The notes below the pieces were generated by a model that was not told where the DNA came from, did no database searches, and saw only the letters and a list, made by a program, of their open reading frames with translations. From assembly GCF_020382885.2 (NCBI RefSeq), contig NC_058501.1, positions 18,720,001 to 18,784,000 of the forward strand: a stretch of 64,000 nucleotides of DNA, given 5' to 3'. Positions 12,692 through 25,945 of this stretch are shown here, piece after piece. The stretch comes from Scatophagus argus. Taxonomy: Eukaryota; Chordata; Actinopteri; Scatophagidae. The translations under genes were made by a program, and so were the position numbers. Numbering within the stretch: position 1 is the first letter of the stretch; every line of letters starts with the position of its first letter.

Positions 12692-14711
12692 TACCTTGAA
12701 CATATCTTTGACATATCTCTCATTCAGTGACTGTGATTTGCTCACAACAAACTATCTGTCAATATATTGATTAAGGCATTTTATCAGTCTAACTCCAGAA
12801 TGAATGTGTTAACAAATTAATGCACATATAAAAACACACTTTCCCGAGGATGCTTGCACTGTACAGAAGTGTGAGCAGAGCACATGTTTCTGAGTGTGTA
12901 GGTGTAGGCTTGTGTAACTGTCATTAGCATTACTTAACAAATGTATCCAAAGTTTTCCAGACTAGGGGAGAAAATAAGAGCATAGGATGACAAAGAGGAA
13001 AACTGAACTAACAGCATGCATACGGTTGTGTGACTGCCTTGCTCTATCCATCTCTGTCATCCGCCCTTGAGATGTCTTTATTACAGTGAATTATATTACA
13101 TCGCTGTGCTGTGTTTACACAAGGGCCATGCTTCACATAATTGAAAGGGTTTCACACTTGGATCCAGACAATTGTTAAATGTAAATATGGCATTGCCAAA
13201 GTGGCTTTGAAACCAAATGTTGCATTCATAGCAGTCTATGAATAGCTCTATATTTGCGCTGCAGGCTGTGCACATCAGTTAAGCACGGCCGATTTCCTCG
13301 AACTTCCCTCCAGTCAAATAGTGTAAAAAGCATTGTTCTATCACAGGAGTTCTGATACAATGCAGCGAGGTGAGCAGCGGCGCAGAGAAAATCAGTGCTA
13401 CTTTCTGAGTGAAGACATCAGGTGTGTAATGCCATCACATATTTTCTCTGCCTCTTGTCCTGCTTTTAAACCCGTCTACTCTTTCCAATCACACCTTTAT
13501 TGTCCTGTATTGAATACATTTCCCATAAGAGAAAGGTGCTTTGGGCAAAGGGAAGCAAAAGAGGAAGAGAGGGAAAAAGGACCCAGAGCACAGAGAAGTA
13601 AATGGGACAAACGACAAACAGAAGTGAGAGTGAATGAGAGGGATCTAAGAGTGAGCATACTGGAAGGGACTGGCAACGTTCTTTACTTTTTCCAGCACCT
13701 TCATATTTCACTTTACCATAAAAGGAGTTTTGTCACACTTTGGTTTGTACTTGCAGATGTAAATCAGCATTCACTTTGCTGGCTGCTGTGTGCGCCTGTT
13801 TTGTGGCCCGTTAAGTGACCCTCATTAAAGGTCAACAGCAACTAATAACAATGTCCGAGCTGCTCCGAGTTCTCCCCGTGTCCTGTCTCCTTCTCTCCTT
13901 GTTTAATTTCCCTTTAAGGTTGCTTATTGATTTCAGCTCCGCCAATCCGTAACTCTTTTTATTAATAACACAAAGCAATAACATGAGTGTCACAACCCCT
14001 GATTTTCACACAAGCAATTAATAAGATTAATCTAAAGCTGGTGGATGTGAGTTTGTGACGTTCTTTACGGTATGCATCTCTCCCAGACTGACCTCCGCAG
14101 CATTTTTCTCCTCCCCTTTCCCTTTTCTCACCATAACTCTCTGCCAACTCAAACTTCTGAAAGTGGGTGGAGAGTGAGAGGAAGAGCGAAGGAAGCCGAG
14201 GTCTGGGCCAAGTACAAGAGCATGGGATTTGATACAGAGACGGAGCAACAGAGACTACGACAGAGAGAAAGTGAGGCCAAAAGGAAAAAGAAGCACGGGG
14301 AAAGGAGAAACGGAGGAGGAAGTGCCAAAAGGCAAGTGTTGGTGGTAAATTCAGAGGCAGACAAGGTGGAGAAGAGGTAGACAGAGGCGGAGGCAAAGAG
14401 AAATACGGATGTGCTGAGGGGAACAGAAATAAATAAAAGATGGACAGAGACAGATAGGATCGAAAAGGTAGCTGGAGTGAGTGAGTGAGCTGCAGGAACT
14501 ATTAGATTCTCAGTAGGCAGTTGCTTCCTCGCTCTGCCTCTGCTGTAGTTATCAAGCCTGGCTCCATGCAATGCTGTTAATGCAACCACTAACCTGCCAC
14601 AGCATGACGTGCACGTGAGTCCAACCAAGTGCTCATCCATCGAAGTGCATTTGTGTGCATCCATCCATCTGTTTGAATGGCGATGCAAAGCAGAAAGGAA
14701 ACTTCCGAACC

Positions 14712-14760
14712 GTGTGTGTGTGTGTGTGTGTGTGTTTGTATGTGTGCGTGTGTGTGGGTG
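14712..14760. repeat. (GT)n microsatellite
   Basis: GT run with a few interruptions. Confidence 0.9.
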
Positions 14761-16356
14761 GGTGCACTGCAGAACATGCCTCAACTACAAGTGCTGTAAG
14801 TGACGGTCTGTTAGATCAATTTACAGATTGTGTTTTATCTGGATCATACAATCACATTTTTAAGTGCTTTACTTGAATGCACCTCAGCTAAATACCTAAT
14901 TACCATACCTGCAGGATCTGAATTTTCTTAGAGGTTATGTACATTCTTTGACACACATACACACACCACCTGTTCCCCACAGACAAGTTACCTGTTACAG
15001 CTGAGATGGAGCAGAATTTTGTCAGCTGTCTCACCTTTTTATTATTATTATTATTTTTTTAAGGCAGGTTTGTGCCCAAGACTGCCAAGCATCAGAATCA
15101 CTCACACATTTGTGTCCTAGCTCAGGTACTGGTACCTAAAGGATAGTTCCAATTTTATTACAACTTGGCTCTTATTTTCATAGCTCTGGCCATCATTTTT
15201 ATTGGTTATGATAATATTGCACCAAAGTCAGCAGCATTAAACACGAGCGGTCAGATGGTCAAACAGGTTGTAAGCGAGCCCACAGTTTTGCCAGATAATC
15301 TAAATCGCTTTATTAAGAAGTAAAACCCAGTGAGTGCACTTGAAATGTTGCCTTAAATGATGCGAGTTGGTTTTAAACCTGTACGATCATCTGGCTGCTC
15401 TTGTTTTTTTTGGTTGGTTTTCTTGTTTGTTTGTTTGTTTTTTTAACCACTTTAGTGAGGATGCTGTGTTCCCAGGTGACAGCAATTTACTTGGTGAGCA
15501 CATTCTTACCATGGACATGATGGACAAAACCACAAAAACAAGCAGAGAGTCATAATGAACCAGAATTATCCTTTATTCAGTTTAACAGAACAAGAATAAT
15601 TCATGTTCATGTCAAAAGCACAACCCATCTGTAAGATTAAAACTTTGACATGAGGGTAATGAATTCATAGCTGTTAACTGTATTCAACCTCTGCTGCATA
15701 AATAACAACAGCTAAATCAGCTGAAGTGTTTGTCATACCAGACTCACACATAAACCCACACACACAAAGGGAAAGGGACAGAAAAAGAACAGAAGCATCC
15801 CAGGCAAATGACCCATTATTTTGTGTGATTGTGCTGTTGCTCCTCCACTGTGAGTGGGTGACCAAATCATTAGAGTGCCAGTGATGGTCAAGTATGTGTG
15901 TGTGTGTGTATACACAACATATAACTATGCTGAGGACTGAAATGAAGGTGAGCCGTTATCATCTCCCACTGCCTTCCTCCATCCATCCATCCATCCCAGC
16001 TTTCTGTCCTCTCAGTTGCAGTTCCATGTAAGTTGGTTATAGCCACGCAATTTTCAGTAGGGTCAGATGGCTGCATCCCCCCGAGCCTCCACACCCTCCC
16101 TGTCCCTGCTTCCTTCCCTCCCTCCTGCTATTCATCCACTACCCCTGGCCATTCCCAGCACTTCACAACTGGATGAGCAAAACAGCAGTGGCTACCTACC
16201 TGGCTCTGTGATTGACTGCAGTGCTGCTGAGCGAGCCTCACTGTATCTGTGCTGTGTTTATTGCTTCTTTCACCTTCGCCATAATTGAGTCCCTTCCCCA
16301 TGCGAAATACGCACCGCCAGACGGGCTGATGTGTGTGTGAAAGGGATCTGTCAGGG

Positions 16357-16389
<33 letters not shown>
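16357..16389. repeat. Compound (GT)n(GA)n microsatellite
   Basis: A GT run passes directly into a GA run. Confidence 0.9.
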
Positions 16390-16989
16390 TTGACTGACAG
16401 GCTACATAACTCAATTCAGCAATTCTGAGGCAACCTGGTGGCCGTTTTCTTGTGTGTGTTTCATGTGTGTGTGTGTATGTGCGTGCATATATGCAGTGTA
16501 CTGTATGTGAGCTGGGATAGTACAGCCAAGAACCCGGCACATCCCGCAAAGGAAGGTGTGTGTAGTGAATTTGGAAAAAGAAAAAGTGCCCAAAGTATTT
16601 AAAAAAACATATTTGTCCATAAATTCATGCTTTTTTGGGCTCAACTTAGCCTCAGGCTGAGCCAGTCAGGAGTGTGTTTGGCATGACAAAAACGCCAGGA
16701 CAACGATGCATGTGTATGTGCCAACACGTGTGAGCAGAATACCACTCAGCTGCTTTCAAAACACACACCTACACAACAGCACACACAACTGTAAAATGGT
16801 CAACTTGCGGTGAGCAGGCCGAGTAGAGGTGAATCATGGTGTATAATCTTTACTCTAAGTGAGATAAAGTGCCACTGAGGTTAAGAAAGAAAGATGAAAA
16901 AAAGTAGAGGAAACAGAAGAATGATGTGTATGTGTGTGTGTGTGTTTGTGTGTGACTGATGGCCTGATCACAAGAGACTGGTAGGAAGA

Positions 16990-17545
16990 AGATGAGGGAA
17001 TTAAATATGAAGGAGCTAAATTATGCTTTGCTGAAAAATATAGGAACGCAAAGTTATGCACAGGCGTCAAGAGAAATACAAGGAGGGTCTGGGGAGAGAG
17101 GACAGCGTGCTGGCAGGGAAAGAGAAGATATAGAGACTGTTAAAAACAGTCATGGGAGCAAGAAAAGGTGGGTGGGAGATGAATGGAGATGGTTGGGAGG
17201 GCTGTACGGTCTCTGAAGTGCACGTACGATGAAAATAAGCTTCCACCTCCAGAATACTGCAGAGCAGCATATAAGTAAAATGCACAGTTCAGCAAGCCCA
17301 GAGCAAGAGAGATGGGGAGAGAAGGTAAATCTGGAGGTATGGTGAAATGAAAAAAAAAACAACAAAAAAACAAGGCAATTGACTATAAAAAGAAAACAGA
17401 AAGTTGAAAGAAAAGTACGGAAGCGAAAGGGGAACTTATTCTCAGCAACAAGAGCAGCGGCAGGAGAAGTGGTGGGGAGAAAACAAAAATAATACTGAAA
17501 ATGAAATGATGCGGCGTGTGTAAATGGAAGGAGAGAGTGAGGAAA
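16990..17545. repeat. Purine-rich tract
   Basis: The plus strand is strongly A/G biased. A pyrimidine-rich block at about 17640-17700 follows on the same strand. Open frames here are compositional. Confidence 0.55.
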
Positions 17546-20113
17546 ATAAAGAGTCAGACAGAGGGGAAAAACCATTTTGTCTATGCAAATGAGAATGGAA
17601 AGGCAGAAGCACATGTGTTCAAGCTGGCCACCTGGGCCCTGTCAGTTCTCCCTCTCTCCTTTTTTCTTTCTCCCTCTCCCTCCTTCTCACTGTCTACCTC
17701 TCTGCACCTGGCCCTGGCACCCCTATATCCTGAGGCTACAGTATAAGAGGAAGATGGGAAGAGGAGGAGTGGACGGGGTGCAAGCAACAGGGAGGCAGGA
17801 GAGACTGTTAGCCAAAAGATCCATCAGCAGGCGATCCTGGCAATGAAAACACCCCCCCTCCACCACCACCATCACCACCAAAATCTTCCCAACTATCTCT
17901 GAGTCTCTCTCTCTCTCTCATTGCAAATTCTCAGTAACAGTTGGAGCAGATTCATGCGGACACATGCACCTGGAGCACATGGGCAGAGGGTGTGCGTGGA
18001 CATGGGCATTGGCATTTAAGTGTTAACAAGGTTAGACGACGGGCACACAGGGAGGGGTTCGGTGGGATAGAAAGAGCGATTATGGCAAGCACACACAAAA
18101 AGACACCAAGTCGCTGCTGAGGCCCTTGAACGGGCTTCACACTGCAGGAGAATTGGAAGTGAGGGAACAGAGAGGAGGGAGGGTTTGAGCCAAAGAAAGA
18201 CAGATGGGGGGTAGGGTATAAAAAAAAGGCAGGGAGAGGAGAACCAGTGCAGCAATCAAAGGGTTCTTTGAGAACAAAAGGCAGAGAAAAAAGGATGCTA
18301 CAATGATGGAAAAAAAAAATCTGAACGCACAAATAGGGGCATTTGTGAATATGTTTGTGCACAACACAAATACCAGGTGTGTCCCTTTATTTGTATACAC
18401 CCTCCTGGGCAAGCTCATAAAAAAAGAGGCCAGAGGAACATGGCATTTAAAAAGCAGAGAGCACAACACACTGCAGTAAATAAGTTTGGAAAGGTCTCTA
18501 GCGTCCCCTGAGTGTGCCTACGTAAATCTGTGTATGTGTGAGTGTGTGTGTGTGAGTAAGCCAACCTGCCTGTCTGCTTTGTCGCAGATTTGTGCGCACT
18601 TCTGTAACACGGCCAGAGATTTGTACATCAGTCATCATTTGGGATCAACCTGCTTTTTAATTACCAATGGTTTATGTTTGTTTTTAATTTTCCCCGTAAG
18701 CTCATAAATTGCTTTCCCCCTCAGCACAGCTCAAATCCATCTTCATGGAAAATAAGCATCGGTTATAATTGCATATAAAAGTAGTGCTGTCACAAAACTA
18801 AATCAGAGCCGCCTACCACTGCTGTCATGGTTTTGGGTAAATTGCTTTCAAAGAAAAAAATAAAAGTCTAAAAAAAATAAATATGTGATAAGGTTGATGT
18901 TAGACTAATCTCATTAGGATTCAAAGTTTTTATGTTTTTATCTAAAAGACATTGAAAAGTTTTTGTTTTGTTTTTTTGGAAGCACGTTGAAATATTTTGT
19001 TGATCTATAACTTCTCTAATTAATAAAATCAAAGTAATGCGATTAGGAAAATTAATTTATGTTGTATAGAGTGCAATGAACTAAAATGTGTCTGTGTGAA
19101 AATAAAAATGAATGAATAAACTGCATTTAAAAACGATGTTTATCCAAGCTGATGATAAAATAAGGGTGAAAAATAATTGAGATGATATTTCAGTGTTTGC
19201 ATTATACACAACACATTGACAATAGTGTTGTTTAGGAGGAGAAAGACACTTTTTTTCACTGTTGCAATTTGTGTTTCTGTCCTTATTCATATTTTCGAAG
19301 ATCCTATCCAAGTTGATGAAACTTGCAAGTACTGAGAGTGAAATTTATTCAACAAAACTGTCCAAAACATCAGATTATGCTTTGTTTTTCATTATCTCAC
19401 CAACAGAAACACATTAAACAGATATGGAAAACTTTTCCTCTGCTATCTCGGTTGATCTGATCCCAACGTTGAGAAATGAATTTGTCTTCTCTTCATCTTT
19501 GAAGGTTCATACCTTCAATCTTTATTGGTAAACTCAATTTCCTGCCGTCCAAAGCATAAATCAGAGGGGTTTTGCTTCACAGAGACTTGACATAACCACC
19601 ACTGATTCAGGCAATTGAACTTTACACTAATGTTATACAAGACTCAGGGTGATGCTACCACTTAAAATCATGATGTCTGCCTGCATGTTTATTTTAATAT
19701 TGCAAACTTTAATCATAGGAGGGTAAGCGTATCATTTTGGATCAGATAAGCTGGAAGTTTGGTGGCTAAGACAGTGGATGGAGTTGTTCTCATAAAGAAG
19801 GGGACAGATGGCAGCCATCTTGGCCCTTGGGAAGAGAAAAAAATAATCAGGAATGAAAGCACATTCCCCCACAGCTTTCTTTTATTAGTTTCTCTTGCAA
19901 TAAAGTATGTTACTGTATATGCAGTCAATAGGTGACAGTGTCGTGCTGTGTGTACTGTTCAGCTCTCCGGACTGTAGGATCTATATTGCAGACACAAAAA
20001 CCACTTGCTGCCCATGGTTACAGACTCCACAAAAGCTAAAAATGACTTTGGTACCAACCACAGAACCCCACGGGCCTCTGCAAGCTGCTTCACAACTCAG
20101 TTATCCAATATGA

Positions 20114-20164
20114 CCCAGCGGGTGGCAGTTGCTATGAACCACCGTTTCTCCGCAACTGCCACCC
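20114..20164. promoter_or_regulatory. CTCF-like motif embedded in a 13-bp inverted repeat
   Basis: ccagcgggtggcag (20115-20128) is close to the CTCF core CCASYAGRKGGCRS. gggtggcagttgc at 20120-20132 is perfectly complementary to gcaactgccaccc at 20152-20164, with a 19-nt spacer. Both observations are direct; function is inferred. Confidence 0.35.
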
Positions 20165-20889
20165 AAAGCCCAAGGGCTGTGTCAAACTCTTTTAGTATCA
20201 CAGACTGTATGGCTGTTCCACTCCTCTTCTGCCATGACCAGAAAGGAGAGACACAGTCCTTCTGCAATCCTTCTGCAGTCCATGATACCATTATTCACCC
20301 AACAGATGGACAAGGAGATAGGAGCTTGTCTGTGGATGTGAGTTAAAGCGTCGCTTCAGTCTGCTGGTGCGCTTTATGGGTAGTATGGGGTGTACCTGTT
20401 AACGGCCATAAGGAGAATCCGCAGTCATGCTCCTTAAATGCACCTTCAGGAGAAAATGAATCCTGGGAGAAAAATCAGCCAGAGCTTTTCTGAAGGTCAC
20501 TGCTGCTTTGCCACTTTTTAAGTTACAGTGGCCTCGCCAACTGTAACAATCTCTGCAGAAACAATCGCAGCACCGATCCAATTTGGCCCTACTTCTTTTC
20601 TTTTCTCTTTACTTCAGTGCAGACGGTGCATAGCCTCACTTTTGTTTTGCCCTGCTGAGTGCAGAGCATGAATTGATGACCTTATGAATCTCAAAAGAGC
20701 CCAGCAAATCATTGCGGTAAATCTCGCCCCAGCACATTAAGCATGACCGCAGGCTTATTCCCCTCATTTTTTTTCTTTTCTTTCTTCTTTCTTTGTCTAT
20801 TCTCTCTCGCTTGCGCACTCTTTCCCTCCTACAAGCGCTTGGGGGTCTTTGAGAGCTGCCAACTTCTTCAGGATTGTTTTCATGTGCTG

Positions 20890-20949
20890 CTAATTAATTG
20901 CCTATAATTAATGGTTGTTTGCGGTTTGCTAATGAAGTGGATCAAAGCT
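20890..20949. promoter_or_regulatory. Homeodomain-type TAAT cluster with a TCF/LEF-like site
   Basis: Contains taattaatt, ataattaat and ctaatga, then atcaaagctt (a TCF/LEF-like ATCAAAG). The density of such motifs suggests a possible developmental enhancer core. AT-rich DNA makes chance occurrence likely. Confidence 0.2.
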
Positions 20950-21821
20950 TCTCCTCCAAAGCTTACTACTCCTGATGTTGAAGCTCTTGTCTTATGCCCA
21001 AGAAAGAGATAAAAAGAAGAGACAGATAGGGACAGAATAGACAGATAGGGACAAGCGGTAAAGAGAGTTTAGGGGTGTGTTAGGAAAGTATTGTAAAAGC
21101 TACAGTAGATTTCTTTTCAGCGGCTGAGTCAACAGTCACTTGGAATCAGCCCTAAAAGGCGCTGAGCTGGTTTCATCTACTGGCAGCCATTGTTATCACT
21201 TGTCTTTCACTGAGTGATAGCATTTGATTTTTACAATGCATACAGTTAACAGAAATGTGTGGTTTTCTGCAATGTCTTCAAAGATGATTTATGATCATCT
21301 TTTGCTTTCTGCATCCTGAAGCTTAAATCCTCTCCTTTTTTCCCCCAATTTCAAATGTTCTTGCAAAATACGTTAAACTGCTGTTACCAGGATATAAACA
21401 AAAAAAAGTGTCCTTACTGAGGATTCTAAAACCACTGCAGGTGACACCGCAATGTTATCTATGCCAGACGTGGTCACAGTTCAACTGAATTTGCCACTCA
21501 AAGGAGCGACATTTGAAGAGTTTTCTAAGATAGAGAACTCATTTGAGACCTCTTCAGCATTGTTTTGTCTGCCTTCTGAAAATCTCCATCTGATTTCCCA
21601 GTAGATAGTGCACTGCTTTGACTTGCAGTTTTCAGCATCTGACAATCTCATCAAAGCCAACCTGTTAATGGTGATGATATGAAGAAAGATTCTAAATGGC
21701 AGACCGATGAATAGCCCGGTGCGTGTGTGGGTGTTTAATACTTTCAGCCGCAGCACCGTGCAGCTTCTCTGAAGGTGGGAGGCCTGGCTATGAGTTGCTG
21801 AAAGCAGTTTCAATACTTGTT

Positions 21822-21852
21822 TGTGTGTGTGTGTGTGTGTGAGAGAGAGAGT
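21822..21852. repeat. Compound (GT)n(GA)n microsatellite
   Basis: A GT run is followed directly by a GA run. Confidence 0.9.
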
Positions 21853-22147
21853 GTAAGCGTGTGCGCATGCTGTGACCTCATCGATCACCATTGATCACGA
21901 CACCTTGTCCCTCTGGTGTGGTCACCTACACAGCGCTTGCCCTCTCTTTGTCTTTATCTCTGTGTATCACCATCCATCTTTCTATCACTACCTCCTGTCT
22001 CTATCATCCTCTTCTCACACCAGCACCCTGTACTTTTCTGCTTTGGTCCCACCTTCTAAATCTCACCCTTCCCTCCTTCCTCATTTTTTTTTCAGCCTTT
22101 TAAATCCGTCATTCAGCACAGCAGGGGTTGCTCTCTCTCTCCTTGTC

Positions 22148-22167
22148 TTTTTTTTTTTTTTTTTTTT
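22148..22167. repeat. Poly(T) run
   Basis: About 20 consecutive T, within a broadly pyrimidine-rich segment 21930-22360. Confidence 0.85.
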
Positions 22168-24368
22168 ACACCCTTCCATTTTAGAGCTGTAATCCTGCAA
22201 TCATTCACTTGTTTGTTGGACTCTTCTCCGCCTGACTTTCTTCTCTGCTCCGCTCCTCCCTGCTTCACTGGTCTGTGACGCATGCCCCTGGCGCTTTCCC
22301 TCCCCTCCTCCCTCCCTTCCTTCACTCTTTTATACACTGTGCAGCCAGCCATCTCTCCCACTCTCTTTCACTCTACCGCTCTGACCCCATCAGTCCCCCA
22401 GTGCCCTGGCTAAGCCTGGTCACTCTTCATCAGCTAGCCTCGACTAGACACACAGACCTCCCAAGGGTAAAGGGAAATGGGGTCTTGTTGCCAACCTCTG
22501 CGCCCAGCCTCGACAGTTTCACCTGAGTTTAAGTCCTATACTGATCCTCTTCACCCCTGGATGAGTACCTCATTACCAGACATGCTCCCCTTGTCTTATC
22601 TCTACATCAAGTTTTCCAGATGGGATGTGTATTAGCCTGTGCACCAGCAGAGTACACAGTTTCAGCTCTTCAATTTTAGGCACTTGCCCTTTTCAGCTCA
22701 ATCAGCCTCTCACGTCCAATCACGGCCGGCGAGGGCTCCATCGCAGTACCTGAGTGGGGATAATCACCTTGGTTACCAGCGTTACTGGAGGCCGCTGTCT
22801 GGCCGAGTTAGCACTGTGCCCTGCGGGAGCTGCAGAGACAGGTGTCACAGCAGCAAGGGAGGGTGTTAAACAAGCCTGTGGCCAAGCAGGAGGTATAAAC
22901 ATTTACTCTTTACTCTTAGTCATGGAAACTGTGTCACCAATAGGGAGGAATGCTCACCCCGTGGCGTTAGTGTTTTAATGATTTTTCAGACTCGGGATCC
23001 GCTCTCCCTGGCCACAGTTTAACTTTGACTGGCTTTAAACATATGTCTTGTACCCCAGTAGCAAGAATACATAGCAACTGCCTTTGTGTGCAGTGCCAAG
23101 AAGCAATGCGGAGAGAATCACTGTTTACTGATTTCACACTCCCATGGCAAAGACAAATATACAGTGAGAGGGGTCTGTGGCCGGAGGAAAGCTGCTGCCT
23201 CAGGGGACATCAGGTCACAGTGTGGAAAGCTACATCCCAGGAGGGGGGGGGGGGGCGTTTCACTTTCCAGCTGAGCCAATCAGATTGGGTGGAGTAAAGA
23301 AGCGCCGGATTGATTGGCAGGCTTCAGATGCCAGCAAATGGAAAAGACGTCCTTGGCATCCTACTCAGCATTAAAAAACTTAAGCAGCAAAGTTGGTAAA
23401 ATGCCAGTTGTTCTCACAGAGCGACACATAAGGACGACATAGATCACCATTATGATAATCACAAGCGGCACTGTCTGGGGAATAGTAATGGGAAGGAGAT
23501 GAGGTGGCAGCCATAAAGAGTGTTTCTACATTAGCGCTGGCCTGATTAGATTGACAGAAAGTTTCACTAATGGACAATTAAACAAATGGTCAAATGAGAT
23601 ATAAGGCTTCAATTACCAACTGGTGTCTTTGTGTGGCCCTTTCAATCATCGTGCCTCATATAATCTGTTTATACATGAACCTCTAAGTGAGGACAAAAAC
23701 AGACCGAAACACAATACCGTAGGGATGTGAAAAGGGATATGTGACGGCCATGTCATATGGTGTGTCCCTGCAGTAGAAACAAAATGACTTAACATGTCTT
23801 ATTTCCCAATAGTTCTTTTCTAATGCATTGAAATGCAATCACTGTGTGAAACAATAGTAGTTCCAAACAATGAGTTATGGATCACACAAGACTAGGGGGG
23901 AAGATTAGAGGATAATTACTGTAAAATACATCACCTGTGCTAAATGGTGTGCCTAGGAACTCTTCTGCTTCTGAGTAATGGACCCATAAAAGCCCAGGGG
24001 AGAATGAAACCAGTCCACACTAAGCTCTGTAACTCTTTCAGTCATGACTTGCCCAAAAAGCGACACAGTCCAATTTGTTTATGGAGCTTATGCCGAGGCA
24101 GTTGCTCAGCCGAGATAGTGGGCTACCCTGTCAGGACCCTTTAAGACCGCATTAGTTGATCAAACATGGACGCGCACGACAGCAGTAGGCTACTGAGGCT
24201 GCAGAAGGCTAATTTCGGCTTCTCTTGTTCTGACGGGCATGTCGGCACTGACTGCCAAGTTCAGGTTGTCCAATTATTTAGACCTACAAAAGACAGGGTA
24301 TCACAGAAAAATAAGTGAATATAACACTGAAATCTCACTGTGCACCACGCTCAAGTTTACACCATGAA

Positions 24369-24383
24369 CCAGCAGATGGCAGG
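24369..24383 (+). promoter_or_regulatory. CTCF-like motif
   Basis: ccagcagatggcagg fits the CTCF core consensus (CCASYAGRKGGCRS) at essentially all fixed positions. Occupancy cannot be known from sequence. Confidence 0.35.
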
Positions 24384-25329
24384 GCAGGGAGCATGGAAGG
24401 AAGGTCTCGCTCTCTTTTAATTAAATTGTCGACAAGTTTATTTTATTTTGGGGGTGAATTATCCTCCAAGGTTTGGATCAAAGGATAAACCTTGGCTTAT
24501 GGTGAAGACTTTTTCAGCACATTAGAGAACAAAGAAACATGCTGAAATAGCAAGCCCAGTGCAATGTGGAAGAAAGTAAAGAGGCAATCTTAACTCTGAC
24601 ATGATGCAAAATGCGTCTGACAAGCATCAAAAACTGCAATTGGGCTCAGACAAACTAATGCATTTGCAATCCTATTCCCATGTTCAAAAGAAACTCTAAT
24701 GTGCTACATAAGCTGTCTAAAGGTATATGTGTACATGTGTGTGCTTGTGCATCCATATTTTTAGTTTTTGTGTGTGCAGCATTTCCCTTGATGTTTGTGT
24801 TTACACGCCAGGCCTCCCTTCTGTGACTCACAGCGACATTGATTTATGCATGGCCTCTGTGCGTGTGTGTATAAGCGCGTGTGTGACAGTGTGTGTGTGT
24901 GTGTGCCTGCACACATATACCAGCTATAATTGGTATTCAAATCTCCTCCCACAAGTACGTCCAACTGCTGCCGTTTTTCAACTGCCAGAGCCCCAGCCAA
25001 GGTCCAAACAGCATGATGGGGAACGAGCTCAAACGGATGGCTCTCATTGCACACATTCAAATAAACAAATGGAGGTGATTTAATGCACACAGCGATAAGG
25101 CAGGTGGTAATGGAGGCAGAGGAGAGGAATGGCGAGGAGGTGAAGGAATGGAAGCGATGGGGGTGTGCGTGGTAGCGATTATGGGTGGGCAAGCAGCAGA
25201 GGTGGAGTTAACAGCATTCGTTACTGTACGTGGGGTGAAACTTTGGCCCACAGCTGCTGTGGATCAGCCACCCCCACAAAGCCATGCACTCAGCACACAA
25301 ACACACAGCGCTGACTCTGTGTCTGAGTG

Positions 25330-25333
<4 letters not shown>

Positions 25334-25377
<44 letters not shown>
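25334..25377. repeat. (TG)22 microsatellite, longest in the window
   Basis: Uninterrupted TG dinucleotide run of about 44 bp. Confidence 0.95.
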
Positions 25378-25378
<1 letters not shown>

Positions 25379-25870
25379 ATCCCTGAGGCCTGCCCGTCAG
25401 ACTCACTGTGAAGCCTTTCTGCCTTTCTTCTCCCACTGTTCCTCTATCCCCCACTTTTCTCTGCCTTTCTTTCTGCCTTTCTCCATCTTCCCATCCTTCA
25501 AGTCTCATTTTTCAAAGAGGGGTCAAGTCTCCCTGTCTCACCATCTTCGCGGCACCCTTTCAGTCTCTATGTTCAGTCATTCGTCTATCCTTCCAGGTTA
25601 TCCTGACATAACAGTAACCACCTACTCCTCCCACCTTTTCTCTCTTTCTCCTTTGTTTTAGATTAGTTCTACTCTGTGGAGGAAAAAAAGAAACTAGGCA
25701 TGCTAATTTGTTATCAGTGATAGTTTTTAACAGTATATGTGCATCCGTGCAAGGTGTGTTAAGAAACACACCATTTTTACACTTCCTTCTCTCCCTCCTT
25801 CCTCCATCCCACCTCTTGCCAGTAACACCCCTCCACCCTCCAGCCTGCTGTCTCTCCCGGCCCCTGTCAG

Positions 25871-25945
25871 TGGCTAGATTAATGGCAGTGATCACTGAGC
25901 AGCCCCGAGCAGAGGTTGCCCGCAGCTCAGGCAAAACCCAGAGCG
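25871..25945 (+). other. Possible small plus-strand exon (unproven)
   Basis: A pyrimidine-rich tract ending in cccctgtcag precedes a 75-nt segment that stops at a good donor, gagcg|gtaagc. An ATG at 25882 opens a frame of 21 codons (MAVITEQPRAEVARSS...) that crosses the donor in phase 1. I do not recognise the peptide and no partner exon was found, so it could equally be a chance arrangement or a non-coding exon. Confidence 0.15.

Noticed and set aside
14149..14784. 211-codon minus-strand open frame
   Set aside because: Runs through a (CA)n microsatellite and serine/leucine-rich low-complexity DNA; no family resemblance or splice context.
20005..20346. 113-codon plus-strand frame with a minus-strand frame opposite
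   Set aside because: No recognisable domain and no convincing splice sites; kept only as a motif/hairpin observation.
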